Assembly (NCBI GenBank): GCA_015680685.1
Contig: MNCI01016409.1
Coordinates: 221,902 to 285,901 of the forward strand
Reading direction: 5' to 3'
DNA from: Gnetum montanum
Taxonomy: Eukaryota; Streptophyta; Gnetopsida; Gnetales; Gnetaceae
Length of the DNA: 64,000 bases
Part shown: in pieces, positions 45,140-56,697 of the stretch
Numbering within the stretch: the stretch's first letter is position 1
How the letters are laid out: every line of letters begins with the position of its first letter
Made by a program: the position numbers and the translations under genes
Notes under the pieces: generated by a model
The model's input: only the letters and a program-made list of their open reading frames with translations
Databases searched by the model: none
What the model was told of the DNA's origin: nothing

Positions 45140-47480
45140 GTGGTATATACTCATCCAGATGAGTTTGTACCAAACTTCACCTTCATCCTACATCAAGATG
45201 AACAACTACGATGGTGTGATATGGAAGGCAACATCATCTTGACCCTGCCTAGGATGCTATTTAAAACCCTTAAGAAGTTGAGCATAGCAGATCTTCATGG
45301 AGAATACATTGTGGATGGTTATGACACTTGAAACTACTATCCTAATAAAACACAAAGCAAACGAGATAAGCATCAGGAGAAGCTCCATGATGCTATGAAG
45401 GGAAAACATTTCACTAACCCCTTTCTCCTACTAGATCAAGAGAACAATGAGGATCCTCCCTTTGAGGGTTCTTAACATGAAGATTCTCCATCCCCTAATA
45501 CTAGTGACAAGGGTGTGAACCTAAACCTGAAATCCACTATCCATAAATTAGCTTTAAGAAAAAGTGACAACCAAGGTAAAAACTCAGGCAAGCATCACAA
45601 TAATAAGGGATCTAAGGATGGTGATCATAATAAGCGTAAGAGTGGTGGCAAATACCGTGGTGGCAATCATGGTCCATCTTCCTCCTCATCCTCTTCATTT
45701 GATTCCAAACATTCTTCTTCATCTAATGGTTCTCATAGAAGCCACCATTGAAATAATCATGATGAAGATGATCAGCCAGATAACAATGATCATGAAGGCC
45801 ACCAAAATCGAAGAGGTGGCCAAAACCATCATCGATGTCATCGACGCAGTGATGATGATGAACTTCTAGTAGCAACTCAAAGTATGCTCAACATTGCAGA
45901 GGTAGTGAAAATCCCAACCATGCACATGAAAGATAGTCGAATCAAGTGCTTAGACATGAATAATATCCCAATATTTGAGCGATGATACAACTCTGATCTA
46001 CAGACACAGCTACAAGCTTTTCATGATGCATGCACCTTACAAAACATAGAAAATGAGTGGCAGAAACTCAAGATTTTCCTATGGACACTCATCAAGGAAG
46101 CTGGAAGTTGGTACTGATCTTTGGAGCTGAAATCTATCTACAAATGGAGTACTATGTTAGAGATATTCAATAATAAATACCAAATGTACTCTAGAGTATC
46201 TAATCTAAGAATGAGAATCCAAGGCTAGAAACAATGAGCACATGAACCCTTGGATGCCACCATGGACCGATATTATTCACTCTTACACTAATGCCCTAAC
46301 CATGGTTATTCTCAAAGGGAATAACTTCACCACATCATAGATGGGCTTAGAGAAAAAAGAAGAAGAACCCTTGTGGTATATGCCCAAGGAAGGTTTTCTA
46401 TACTAAGGGCTCATCAAATCCAAAGGCTAATTGAGCAAGCAAAAAAGAAGAAGGAGAGTTATAAAAAAGGGAAAGTGCTGAAGAATATAATAGGGATCCT
46501 TCCATCAGAAAATGAGAGGTCCAATTTTGTGATGAGGAAGAATCATCACTTGATGAAGTGGTGAACAGAAAGACCTTGCCCATGCAAAAATCCATTTCTA
46601 ATATTTCAGCCAAGGTTGAAAAAATATGGGACTCTTTGGATGAAAAATTTCAAACTGCTTTGAAGATTGCTAAAGAATCCAAAGAAAAAAATAGTGATTG
46701 TAATCTCAGGACGTGAAAAGAAGTTGAAAGTTCCTACCAAAGAGGTAAGGGAAAAGTTGTTGTAGTAGAGGAAGTTGTGGAGTCTAACTCTAATGATGAA
46801 ATTGAATCTAACATCTATCAATACAAACATCCAAAGGGATGTTGCCCTATGGTGTCACACTTACAAGAGTTTGAAGTGTACACATTGAATCTTCACCTAG
46901 CACATAGGCAAGCTCCAAGACAATTGCCTTATCCTCAACGCAATCCATGACAATTCCACCAATAGCAATAAGCCTACTACCCAAGTGAAACTCCTTCACA
47001 ACCTTACAAACAATATCAATAGTGGTATCAACCACAATCATGGGGAATGTCATCGCCACGATAGTAGTACCCTTATAGGCAACCAAATCCATATGGGTAC
47101 TATGTTCAGCAGCCCGTCTCTCCTAGAAGTTTTGTAAGTCATACATCATTCCAGCATCACTATTACCCTCCAAAGTACCACCAAAAACATTCACCATCTA
47201 CTTGAGGGGAAAACCCATATCCATATCCATATCATTCCCCACATCCCTCTACACATACACCTCCACCTTCAACATAGTTATCTCCTACTCCATCCATGCA
47301 GGCTGAGATTCCTCCACAGCCATAACAACGACATGCTATGAGGGTTGTGCACTCACAACTATTTTTTTAGCCAAGTGGTTCAAATAATCAATTAAGAAAA
47401 AGACCTTTTTTCAAACCCAGTAGTCCTCTTCAATCCTCACAATCTAGTCCAACTAATCATCTTACATCTCTAGCATCTCA
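45140..47480 (+). pseudogene. A5 gag (decayed)
   Basis: This is the most readable gag of family A. It has VYTHPDEFVPNFTF and RWCDMEGNIIL (45140-45240), then a Ser/His-rich tract with an acidic His/Asp/Asn-rich run (45660-45850). MKDSRIKCLDMNNIPIFER, LQAFHDACTLQNIENEWQKLKIF (45925-46080) and EPLDATMDRYYSLLH (about 46245-46290) follow. HIIDGLREKRRRTLVVYAQGRFS lies at 46330-46400, with a K/E-rich region, then CCPMVSHLQEF near 46840 and a Pro/Tyr/Gln-rich tail (46910-47330). 44941-45139 is leader without a clear ORF. There are at least ten stops or frameshifts. The function is particle assembly. Confidence 0.8.
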
Positions 47481-48545
47481 TCCTCTACATCAAATACCTT
47501 CGAGTGTCCTTTAAACCAAGTATTGCCTAGGATCTGCACTATGATGCTAACTCATGTTGTTTCTGACTAAATCAAGGTTGGCAATCTTCCTATGAAAAGA
47601 TCTGACCTAGAAAGTCCACTCGTTTATCTACAGATTGCTAAACATAAGTCATGCAAGGCTCTTCTTGACTCTGGTTCCAGAGTTAATCTCATCCCCCATG
47701 ACATGTACAAGGCCTAAAACCCACCACCTCTTAAGAAGAGCAACATTCATCTGGAATTAGAAAATTAGTCAATTACGATCCCTCTAGGATTAGTAGAGGA
47801 CATTATACCCATAGTTTGTGGGTGGTCCTATCCTACTAATTTCCTGGTGATCAAGGTAGACAATTGTAAAAGTGACTTCCCCATCATTATGGGAAGGGCT
47901 TGGTTAAGCATGGTAGACGCACGTATGGGTATAAGGGACCTATCTTTAGAAATATCCAAGGAAGATGATCTAGGAAAGATAGAGAAGAAATGTATTCCAT
48001 GCATTGCATACAACAATAATGGGAGCAATTGTGTGCAAAATATTTGGTCAATTTGAAGTACACATATTAAGGCATGTAATTAATGTGCACAAGAGATCAA
48101 TATTCAATGGTACCTATACGCAGCAACCACAAAATAGGAGGGTACCTAGTGGCTAATAGTTTACTCAAATAGCACCACACTATGCATGGAACCAACTAAG
48201 AGCCTAACATGTGCTTATGTTGAAGGCATGAACAAAATTAAACAAGTTCATTCCCAACTCTCTAACGAAGATGATGATACCTGTTGGGGAGAGTTGGAAA
48301 TCCCTAATCACTTCAAGCAAGAGCCTCTAGAACTAAAAATCTTATCAACCAAAATGGAGTATGCATTTTTAAAGAATAGTAAATCAATCATAATTAATGC
48401 CAAACTTACTCCTAAACAAAAAGAAAAGTTGTTGAAGGTAGTAACAACTGGTCAACAACCTTTGCTTGTCATATCTAGAGCTAACAGAAATCAATCCCAA
48501 GATATGCTAGCATCACATTTATACCAACCTGACCATGAAGCTTAA
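47481..48545 (+). pseudogene. A5 protease and protease-RT linker
   Basis: SPLVYLQIAKHKSCKALLDSGSRVNLIPHDMYKA (about 47615-47715) gives the aspartic protease active site as DSGS. SDFPIIMGRAWLSMVDARMG (about 47870-47930) is the distal protease block shared with A1. A linker (48186-48545) with KLTPKQKEKLL leads to RT. The frame is broken at 47717 and 48057. Confidence 0.8.
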
Positions 48546-49380
48546 AAGGTAGTCGCAAAGGCAGCTAAACCCCAAATTGAAGCAAATTGTTAAAGAGGAA
48601 TAGAGCAACTCCTCAAGCTAGGGTTCATCTATCCCATCCCAAATAGTGAGTGGGTTAGTCCACTCATAATTGTGTTGAAGAAAGGTGGTAAATGATAGGT
48701 CTGCATTGACTTCAGGCTGTTGAATATGGCAACATTTAAAGATCACTTTCCCTTGCCATTTGTAGATCAAGTGTTAGACATCATATCCGAACATTGTTAT
48801 TATAGCTTCTTGGATGGTTATAGCGGCTATAACCAAATCCAAATTGCACCAGAAGATCAGGCCAAGACAACATTCACGAGTCCCTAGGAGACTTTTGCAT
48901 ATTGTAAGATGTCATTTGGTCTGTGCAATGCCCCTGCAACATTTCAATGCTTGGTCCTTAGTATCTTTCAACAGTAAATTGGTAGTGTTGTTAAAGCCTT
49001 TATCGATGACTTTTCCACCTATGAAGCTACATTTGAGCAAGCCTTAAACTAACTTAAGTAGGTACTAAAAAGATGTGTTCAGACAAATTGGTAGCTCAAC
49101 TAGCAAAAGAGCCATCTCATGGTCCAAGAAGACATTGTGCTAGGGCACCAAATTCTGCAAAAATGGATTGAGATAGACCCAGAAAAGATAAGGGTCACCC
49201 AAGGAATAACATGCCAACAAGAGACCGTTAAAGATATTCAATCATTCCTTCAACACACTAGCTACTACTGGTGATTCATAGAAAATTTATCTAAGATCAC
49301 AAAGTTATTGGTAGAGCTTACAAAGAAAGATGCATCTTTCATATAGATCAAGGAATGTGAACATGCATTTCAATAGTTAA
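48546..49380 (+). pseudogene. A5 reverse transcriptase
   Basis: QLLKLGFIYPIPNSEWVSPL (about 48610-48670), VCIDFRLLNMATFKDHFPLPF (about 48700-48765), SFLDGYSGYNQIQIAPEDQAKTTF (about 48805-48875), FAYCKMSFGLCNAPATFQ (about 48892-48945) and the catalytic block FIDDFSTYEATFEQAL (about 49000-49045). The xDDFS form is typical of Athila-like RTs (YMDDFSVF). It is broken by several stops (for example 48590, 48696, 48885). The connection region extends to about 49380. Confidence 0.85.
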
Positions 49381-49860
49381 AAGAGAAACTCATAGAAACA
49401 CCAATCCTACGAGCACCAGACTGGTCTAAACCTTTTCACATCATAATGGATGCATCTAACTACACTAGAAGCAATGCTCATGCAGATGGATGATAAGAAA
49501 CATTCATACTATATCCACTACGTGAGTCGAAGCATTGTGGGAGCACAATTAAATTACACCACCATGGAGAAAGAATTAATGGTAGTGGTGTATGCTTTGG
49601 AAAAATTTAGGCACTATGTGCTTGGTTACAAAGTATTTGTGCATATGGACCATAGTGCAATCCACTTCCTCATGAATAAGCCAACGGTAAGCCCTCATGT
49701 CATATAATGGCTCATGATCTTGCAGGAATTTGATCTCATGATGGTAGACCGAAAAGGAACCAAGAATGTGGTTTCTAACCACCTCTCTCACTTAATATGG
49801 GATAATAAAGAGGAGAAGAGCCTGCTCTTTGATTAGTTTCTAGATGAACTCCTATTTATA
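49381..49860 (+). pseudogene. A5 RNase H
   Basis: MDASNYT (catalytic D, about 49447), then HSYYIHYVSRSIVGAQLNYTTMEKELMVVVYALEKFRHY (catalytic E in MEKE, about 49560) and VFVHMDHSAIHFLMNKP (catalytic D, about 49640). It ends with DRKGTKNVVSNHLSHL (about 49750; D of ADHLSR changed to N). One frameshift lies between the first and second blocks. No extra RNase H follows, as expected for an Athila-like element. Confidence 0.8.
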
Positions 49861-51239
49861 GAAAAAATAAGTGATCAAATGCCTACAAAAAAACATTGTA
49901 TAATGACATCCTCACATATCTTCTCACTCATGAGATGCCATAAGACTTGGATTTTAGGAAGAAGCAATAATTTCTTCATCAGGCCAAATAATTCATGGAA
50001 ATCAATGGACACTATTACAAGGTGTGTGATAATGGCCTGATTTATTGGTGTGTCCTTGACAAAGATCAATTGTGCATTCTCCAAGATGCTCATGAAGGGC
50101 CTTGCAAAGGCCACTATTCAGGGAGATGCATGGCCATAAAAATCCTGATGGCATGATACTATTGGCCTACAATCTTTAGGGATTCCCACCAGTTCGTCAA
50201 GTCTTGTAAACATTATCAATGAGATAGGGGGATGACCACTTACATGGAAGATCTTCAATAGTGGATTCAACCACTAGAACCTTTTCACATATGGGGCATT
50301 AACTTCATGGGTTCCATCACACCCATGTCTAATGGAAAGGCATGTATTATAGTAGCAACTGACGATTGCACAAAATGGGCAAAAGCAACAACTGTTACTA
50401 ATTATACATCATTCACTGCTACCAGATTTATACAAAAAAATATTATGAATAGTTTGGGGTGCCACAATCACTAATTTCTTATAATGAAACTCATTTCATA
50501 GGTGCCAACTTTAGAAAGTTAATGCAACACTTGGGGGTAGAACATAAATTAACAACACCTTACCACCCCCAAGCCAATGGTTGAGGTAACTAACCAAGAG
50601 ATCATAAAAATACTAACATGAACCATTAGCAAATATAGGAAGGATTGGAGTTCAAATTTTAATGATGCTCTCTAGGCTTATCGTTTAAATTGAAAACTTC
50701 CTATTGGCTATTCTCCCTATGATTTAGTGTACGAGAAACTTCCAACACTTCCAATTCAGTCTAAGCTTCGTACACTCTCAACAGCCTATGATCTAAATCT
50801 TGACCTATGTCTAGAACAAAAAGAAAGATTGATTAACCTAAACATGTTAGATGAAAACCAATTAGTGGCCCTATCCTTGAATGAGGTGAACAAGGCATTC
50901 AACAAGCAACATCATGACCTTAGAATCAAGAAAGTAAAACTTCAACCGAGAGATAAGGTTCTCTATTGGAACCCCACACATGTACTCCAAAAAGAAGAAT
51001 TTCAAACATTGTGGGAGCGACCTTACATAATTAATCAAACCTTTCCCTCTAGGACCATGATAATTTACAAATCTAATAGCCCGAATAAAAAGTAGTTGAT
51101 CAACATCCAATAAGTAAAGCCTTTCCGAGATCCGAGACATGCCAGTGCAACTACCACCTTAATGAATGGACAACCACGTTCCATTTTTTGGATCTCCTCC
51201 TTCCAACTTAGTCGTGGGAAAGATGGCCACCTGTGCTAA
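49861..51239 (+). pseudogene. A5 integrase
   Basis: It has a zinc-finger region with DAHEGPCKGHYSG and SCKHYQ (about 50085-50220). The core has WGINFMGSITP (first catalytic D changed to N, about 50293), CIIVATDDCTKWAKAT (about 50345-50390) and a PYHPQANG-type block (about 50565). The C-terminal open frame 50727-51095 has YEKLPTLPIQSKLRTLS, NKQHHDLRIKKVKLQPRDKVLYW and ERPYIINQTF. It ends FQLSRGKDGHLC with a stop at 51237-51239, the shared pol end of A4, A5 and A6. Confidence 0.85.
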
Positions 51240-53041
51240 CCATCAACATGGCTTCTCATTTTTTCTACTTTTTTTTTCATGTTTTTGATTTTTATAAATT
51301 ATTTATTTTACAAATTTTTGATTTTTAGATTTTTCTAATTTTACTTTATCTTTAGTACCTTTGAACCTTCTTGATTATTTTACACTTTATTATATATTTT
51401 ATGCTATTTGATTTTTTTTATTCAAGTGTGATATTTTCCTATTTTTGCTAATAAAATTGCTTTATTGTCACAGGATGCAGTGCTGCTATTGTTGTTTACT
51501 AATGACGATTTGTGCTTAATGTTGTGATTGTTGATGTTTGGTTTCTATTTTTGAATTCTGATGTCTGATGCCTTTGACATGGTTTATTTTTCATGGAACA
51601 GGCAGTGAGTCCACATCATCTACCCATCTAATGAACTCTATGGTTTTCCTTGTTCTATGAGTTTAAGGTCTCTTCCTTTAGAAAAAACTATTAATTAATT
51701 GGTGACCTTGGTAGTTCCAAGATTAGGAAGGATTCAAACGTTTGTAAAGGGTGTGACTTCAAGGGGACTAGATACTCTTTGTACTCTTCTACTTGCTTGA
51801 GTTCTTGAGTGTTTTTTACAGACTTCTTATCATTCCATACCATCCACTAATAGGAAGTCAAATAAAGTCTTTGCATGGTGTGGTCTTAAGGTGGTGATGC
51901 GAAGTCACTAAAAGTAGTTGGTTTTGGTTTGGATTGAGAATGGAACCTTTCAGGTCATTCTAAACACAAATTCCACAAGGGGCTTTTTATGACCTCAATT
52001 CAAAACTCCATTCCACCTTTTCTATCATCCATCCATGATGCCATAACTCACCTCACTACCGGGTTCTATGTTATGCTCTATGTCTTGGTCTGATGTGTTG
52101 GGATTCTTGAGTGGATTCTTTTTTGTTGGTCCTTAACTTTTCATGGCCATTAATTGACTGTGGGGCCCACAGACTCTTCTGTTGAGGTTCTGCAAGGGAA
52201 AAAAGAGCATGAGCCTGCTATGGGGAGGACCCACTTGCATAGCTCTTAGTTTGGTTAGTTAAGGTTCCTTACCTTTGACATCACTACAATCCTATCTTTC
52301 ACATATTCCATTGAGTATTCTACTTAGTGCTCCTTAATCTTTCATTTCATTCATTCACTAAATCAATTTTTCTCCATTTTTCCAAATTTATGAGCTTCAA
52401 TATCCTCTTCTTATGTTTTCATACTATTCTTGGTTTTTTGAGCCTTCATTTAATCCCAATTTCATTCAAAAATTCTTTGTATTTTGAAAGTTTGATCAAA
52501 TTCAACAGTAGTCAACAAGGGTCAATAGCTCATCAACGAGGCCCTATTGACACAGTGCTTACATTCTATATATATCATCAAGCACTTAGGAATTTTCTGT
52601 CATTTTCTCATAAGACACGAGGAGTTTTTTGCAATTTTTCAGAGCCCAAAACCTTCCAAAGCCCATAACTTCCTAACCGCTTGTCCAAATCACTCTGTTT
52701 TTCAATCTTGCACTTACCAAAGGTAAGATCTTTATCATGGGGGCCACAAACCTTAAGGTTTCTGATAAAAAATTGATGAAATCTTTTGGAATTTTCTAAC
52801 TCCCCTAAAGGGTTAATAACCTTAACAACATATAAACATTAACTTTTTCAATAGTTAACCCTTCCAACAACCCCGAGGATGATTTATTAATGATAATACA
52901 TAAATAAAATGACAATTGGATTAATTAACTCAACCATAATCAAAAATTAGCCAAAGTGTAACAATCTTTAAGAGATAAGGTATCCCAATTGTTTTGAGGT
53001 TACACAATGATTGCTAATCCATGGCCTCATTATGATTATAG
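51240..53041 (+). other. A5 pol-to-ORF3 spacer with conserved motif and splice acceptor
   Basis: T-rich start (51250-51430), no supported ORF. It carries the conserved GGGGAGGACCCACTTGCAT at 52222-52240. It ends TGATTGCTAATCC (possible branch point CTAAT, about 53013) and GATTATAG directly before ATG 53042. AAAGGTAAGATC at about 52718 is a possible donor but is not seen in the other copies. Confidence 0.6.
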
Positions 53042-55162
53042 ATGGCACCAAAATGGAAATGCTCATAGGAAAGAGAACCCTTGCAACCATGGGAGAAGTG
53101 GCCCAAAGCTAGAAGGGGCCAACAAGAATAAGGCCAACTACCAAAGGTAACCCATGCAATGGGACCTCTTCATGAGGAGCCCAAAGTGGAATCTATCCAA
53201 TAGAATTTAGAAGAAGAAGTGCCTACAGAACAATCACAACAACAAGAAGTGCCTAGACCCATGCCAAGGCTTGAGGTCACTTTGACTTAAGCCTACCTTG
53301 ATATCATCAAGTCTCGAGAAGTTCAACAATCTGTTCTTCAAGAGATCAACTTCAAGCCATTTTTGGAGAAAGCTCCAGAGGATGTCAAGATGCAACTACA
53401 AGCCTCTCCCATGTGGCCAATAATCACATGCAGTGGGGAATGGTACATGGGAGAGACATATCTCTTCTAGACTAGCTGAAGGCTAGGGTCCATTGTTAAA
53501 ATCAAGGAAATTCAAGTGTCCTACTTAGCAGAAGCTATCGCACAGGCACTTGGGTTGCCTGATACCATAACACAGCTAGCAAAACTATCCATAAAAGGTG
53601 ATCCAAAGGCTAAGAGAAAGTGAACCCAACAATGCTATGAGGTTGACCATAAGGAGTATGGTGCGCTCACATTGACAAAGCAAATTTGCTTCAACATTGC
53701 AACTTATCACCTTAATCCAACGATGAGGCTAAGCAAGGTAACCACCTTCTCCACCTGAGCATGCACCACTCTAAGCAAGAAATTTCCCGTCAACCTTCCA
53801 TAGCTGATTTACTTAGAGATTAAGAAATGCTTCAAGGAAAATGAAGTGGAGGGAAGACCTTGTCCTTTTGATGCCTCATCAAGAAACTTTGCAAAAGGAT
53901 AGGCATCATTTGCTACTCCAACAATACCATCAGGCATGCTCCATTGGCCTCATGGTCTAAGATTATGAAAAATAAAATGCCAACAATAACCTAAGAAGAG
54001 GAGCAACCACCACCATCACCCACTTAAGAAACAACACCAGAGGCCCACATAGCCATTGAGCATCTATGCAAAATTTGAGAGTAGCTCTTGAGCAAACAAG
54101 AGCAATGTGTAGGAATGAGTGGGGTAGATCCATCTATGTATTGACCAACAATGAGTCACCTTAATGAGGTGGCTCAAACAGTTAGCCAAATGGAGGGGGT
54201 GATCCAATTTTCTCTGCCCAATGAATGTAGCTACCTATGAGGTCAAATCCCAATGCTCAGGAGGTGACAATGTCATTATCGCAACACCATTTATTCCTAG
54301 AAATCTCTAGGAATGTCACGGCTTTCTCAATGCAGTTGGAGGAAGGTGAAGGAGCAATTGTCTTGGTGATGCAACACTAAGGGTAGGAAATAGCAGCTGA
54401 AGTGGTTGTTGATCGTGTTGCTAAAGAATTGAATGCACCTACAACATCTATACCAGACATCCATAGGCACGATCAATAGAAATTTAGATGCAGCCCAGCA
54501 TGAAAAGTTATTAAAACAACTGGTGGGAACTAAGCAACCAACTATGAACATCTTTGACCTTCCAGAAGACATCACTGTGACCCAGTCAAAGTTGCTAAAT
54601 GCAAGCGACAAATGCATTATTCTGGAGGGGCAACTTGAAATGACCCAAGAAAGAAACCAACACTTGACTGCAGAGGTTGTTGAACTATGTGCCCGACTTG
54701 TGGATCCTGCGTTCCTTAGCGTAGCAGAAATAGCTTCAAGAATGATTCTAGAAAGCTGAGGAGATGATCATCTTTAAATATTTCATAGCTCAAGCTAAAA
54801 CATATTCAATTCAAAAGAACTTAAACTAGATGTGCCAAGAGAATGAAACTCTAACCACACAGAATTATCACCTGTAAAATGTTGATGCTCAGAAGGATCA
54901 AATGAAGGAATGTATTCATCAACAACAAGAGCAGCTTGCTAGCGTGACCATTGAACTAAGAAAATTGGCCACAGAAAACCACAATTTGTCAATGGAGGAA
55001 GTATGCACCTTGCCCTAGAAATCTGCCATCAAGATTACCACCTAGAAGAATGAGGCCCTTAAGTTTGAAAAAGCGAAAAATTACTACAGAGAACAAGTTG
55101 GCCTATAGAAGGAAGTTAATGAAAAATACATTGACATGGCAAAGGCAAAACTGAATGAAGCC
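53042..55162 (+). pseudogene. A5 ORF3: plant-retroelement accessory protein, cut by B
   Basis: Homologue of A3 ORF3. Blocks are PRLEVTLT-AYLDIIKSREVQQS (about 53265-53325), FLEKAPEDVKMQLQ and CSGEWYMGETYLF (about 53430-53465). Next are KIKEIQVSYLAEAIAQALGLPDTITQLAKLS (about 53495-53590), YGALTLTKQICFNIATYHLNP (about 53655-53715) and IYLEIKKCFKENEVEGRPCPF (about 53805-53870). Later, an acidic/Gln-rich helical region includes HLQHLYQTSIGTINRNLDAAQHEKLL (54433 onward) and coiled-coil-like stretches to 55160. It ends where the B LTR begins at 55163. Role unknown; no membrane segments are seen. Stops are frequent. Confidence 0.65.
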
Positions 55163-55401
55163 TGAAACACCGTGAAAAATTCGAGGCCTCAACGGTTTAG
55201 CAAAACGCTAGTGATTCAGACAAAGGGTCGTAACAAGGCACGGCACAGCAAGTTCCTTTTCAGATTAAAAGCCTGTCCTGCCACACTGTGCAGCACAACA
55301 CAAATGAATTCCAAAAGATAGAGCAACATGACGGGTGCATAGCGGCAAGTTTTTGACCTTTCAAATTCTCTATGTTTCAAGAACCTTAGCTTTTTGGCAT
55401 C

Positions 55402-55439
55402 TTACGCTGCATTACACAACATGGCGTAATGCAGCATAA
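55402..55439. repeat. Hairpin TTACGCTGCATTAC / GTAATGCAGCATAA
   Basis: Fourteen-base arms with one G-T-type mismatch and a ten-base loop, in B LTR U3. Confidence 0.85.
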
Positions 55440-55550
55440 TGTCAGAAAATAATCCGCCACAACATCAAGGATGGCAAATGCCCAAAAACTTCAGTAGCAC
55501 TTCGATTTTCCGTAAGTGTACTATTTTACGCTAAATTATGCTATGAAGCG

Positions 55551-55610
55551 TAATCTGGCATGGTGCAGCATAATCTGGTGTGGTGCAACGTAATTTAGCA
55601 GGGTGCAGCA
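55551..55610 (+). repeat. Three 20-bp tandem repeats (TAATCTGGYRTGGTGCARCR)
   Basis: Units start at 55551, 55571 and 55591, with a partial fourth (TAATAC). They share the GCAGCATAAT word of the neighbouring hairpin. Confidence 0.85.
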
Positions 55611-55870
55611 TAATACAAGCATAGACAGAAATGGCATAATACAAGCATCAGCAATCCGTACGACACGATACGCTTTCCAACATATTGTAGCATAATCAAG
55701 AAATCGTCTATCACCAAAGCTCTGACAAAAGCGATTTACGCCGCGTTATGCTTTAGAGCGTAAGGTGGTGTGGTGTCACAAGCTTCAACAACCACCACTT
55801 CAAGTCAATGGCATTTTGCAAATTCAAGACATGCATCATCTAAACCGCGTCTTCTGCTTGACCCTAACCT

Positions 55871-55877
55871 TATAAAT
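55871..55877 (+). promoter_or_regulatory. TATA box of B LTR promoter
   Basis: CTAACCTTATAAATGCTCC. B' has the parallel CTAACCCTATAAATATCCCC at about 22412-22431, which supports it as the LTR core promoter. Confidence 0.6.
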
Positions 55878-56446
55878 GCTCCAGTTGACAAAGACCAAAA
55901 AAAAAGAAAAAAAAGGAGGGATGGGCAGAAATTTCTCCAAAGATTGAACGAATTTTCTCTGTGAGCGATTTTTTCCCTTCCGTTGATAATCGTTGATAGC
56001 TTTTGACAAGAGAACAAAGAGGATCAGTAATAGCAAGAATATCAAAGGTCATTTACAAGATTCTCCAGTCAGGAATAGCAGGTTGACAGACATTCTGCTT
56101 CAGACCGGCTCCCTTGTACACTGCTAGAACGAGGTAGATCGACCTTTGCTTGCTTCATCTTTGAATAGTTTTCTTGTTATTGGCACGTGCTTCGCCCAGA
56201 TCAAAGTCTGCTTGTAATAGTTATATTCAATATATTTTGTTCNAGATCCATCATTTTATTATCCAAATATCACAAAAAATTTTTACTGATCAAGTAAGTC
56301 CCTATCTGATTGACAAGACCGTTCAGGGCACCTCGGATTCGTTTTCTCTCCAGCACGGTCCTCGCATGGATCCAGGGTTAAAACTGTGTACGCGGACTTT
56401 CGTTCGGTATTTCCAGCGACTGACATTTTTCATCATTACAGTTGTC

Positions 56447-56465
56447 TGGCGCTAGAAGGAGGGCC
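56447..56465 (+). other. B primer-binding site
   Basis: TGGCGCTAGAAGGAGGGCC, the best-preserved copy of the PBS also seen in B' (23207) and D (38516). The primer tRNA is not assigned. Confidence 0.8.
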
Positions 56466-56697
56466 TTCATATCCGATCCACATGTTATGAGTAGTCTTGT
56501 AAGCTATCTATACCCATTGACAATCAAACGTAAATGTAGTACCTCCGAGGTTGTTTACGAGGTTGTGCAGTGCAGATCAGTCCCTGCGACGATTCCTTTG
56601 GAATCCTACAAGATAGAAAGCCCTAATTATTATTTTCATTTGCCTCTGCTCTTGCCATCTTTTTCCTTCTCATCATTATTCACCAACCGAGTAGAGA

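Larger units (their letters stand above)
55163..56440 (+). mobile_element. B 5' LTR (Tat-like)
   Basis: TGAAACACCGTG at 55163 to CATCATTACA at 56440, 1278 bp, six bases before the PBS. U3 contains three hairpins built on TTACGC/GCGTAA (55402-55439, 55526-55553, 55736-55763) and a 20-bp tandem repeat. A TATA box TATAAAT is at 55871-55877. R/U5 holds CTTGCTTCATCTTTGAATAG-like sequence. It is inserted in the A5 ORF3; the left pentamer AAGCC (55158-55162) is the predicted target duplicate. The 3' LTR is outside the window. Confidence 0.8.

Noticed and set aside
52327-52668. 113-codon ORF in A5 spacer
   Set aside because: It is not conserved in the A3, A4 or A6 spacers.
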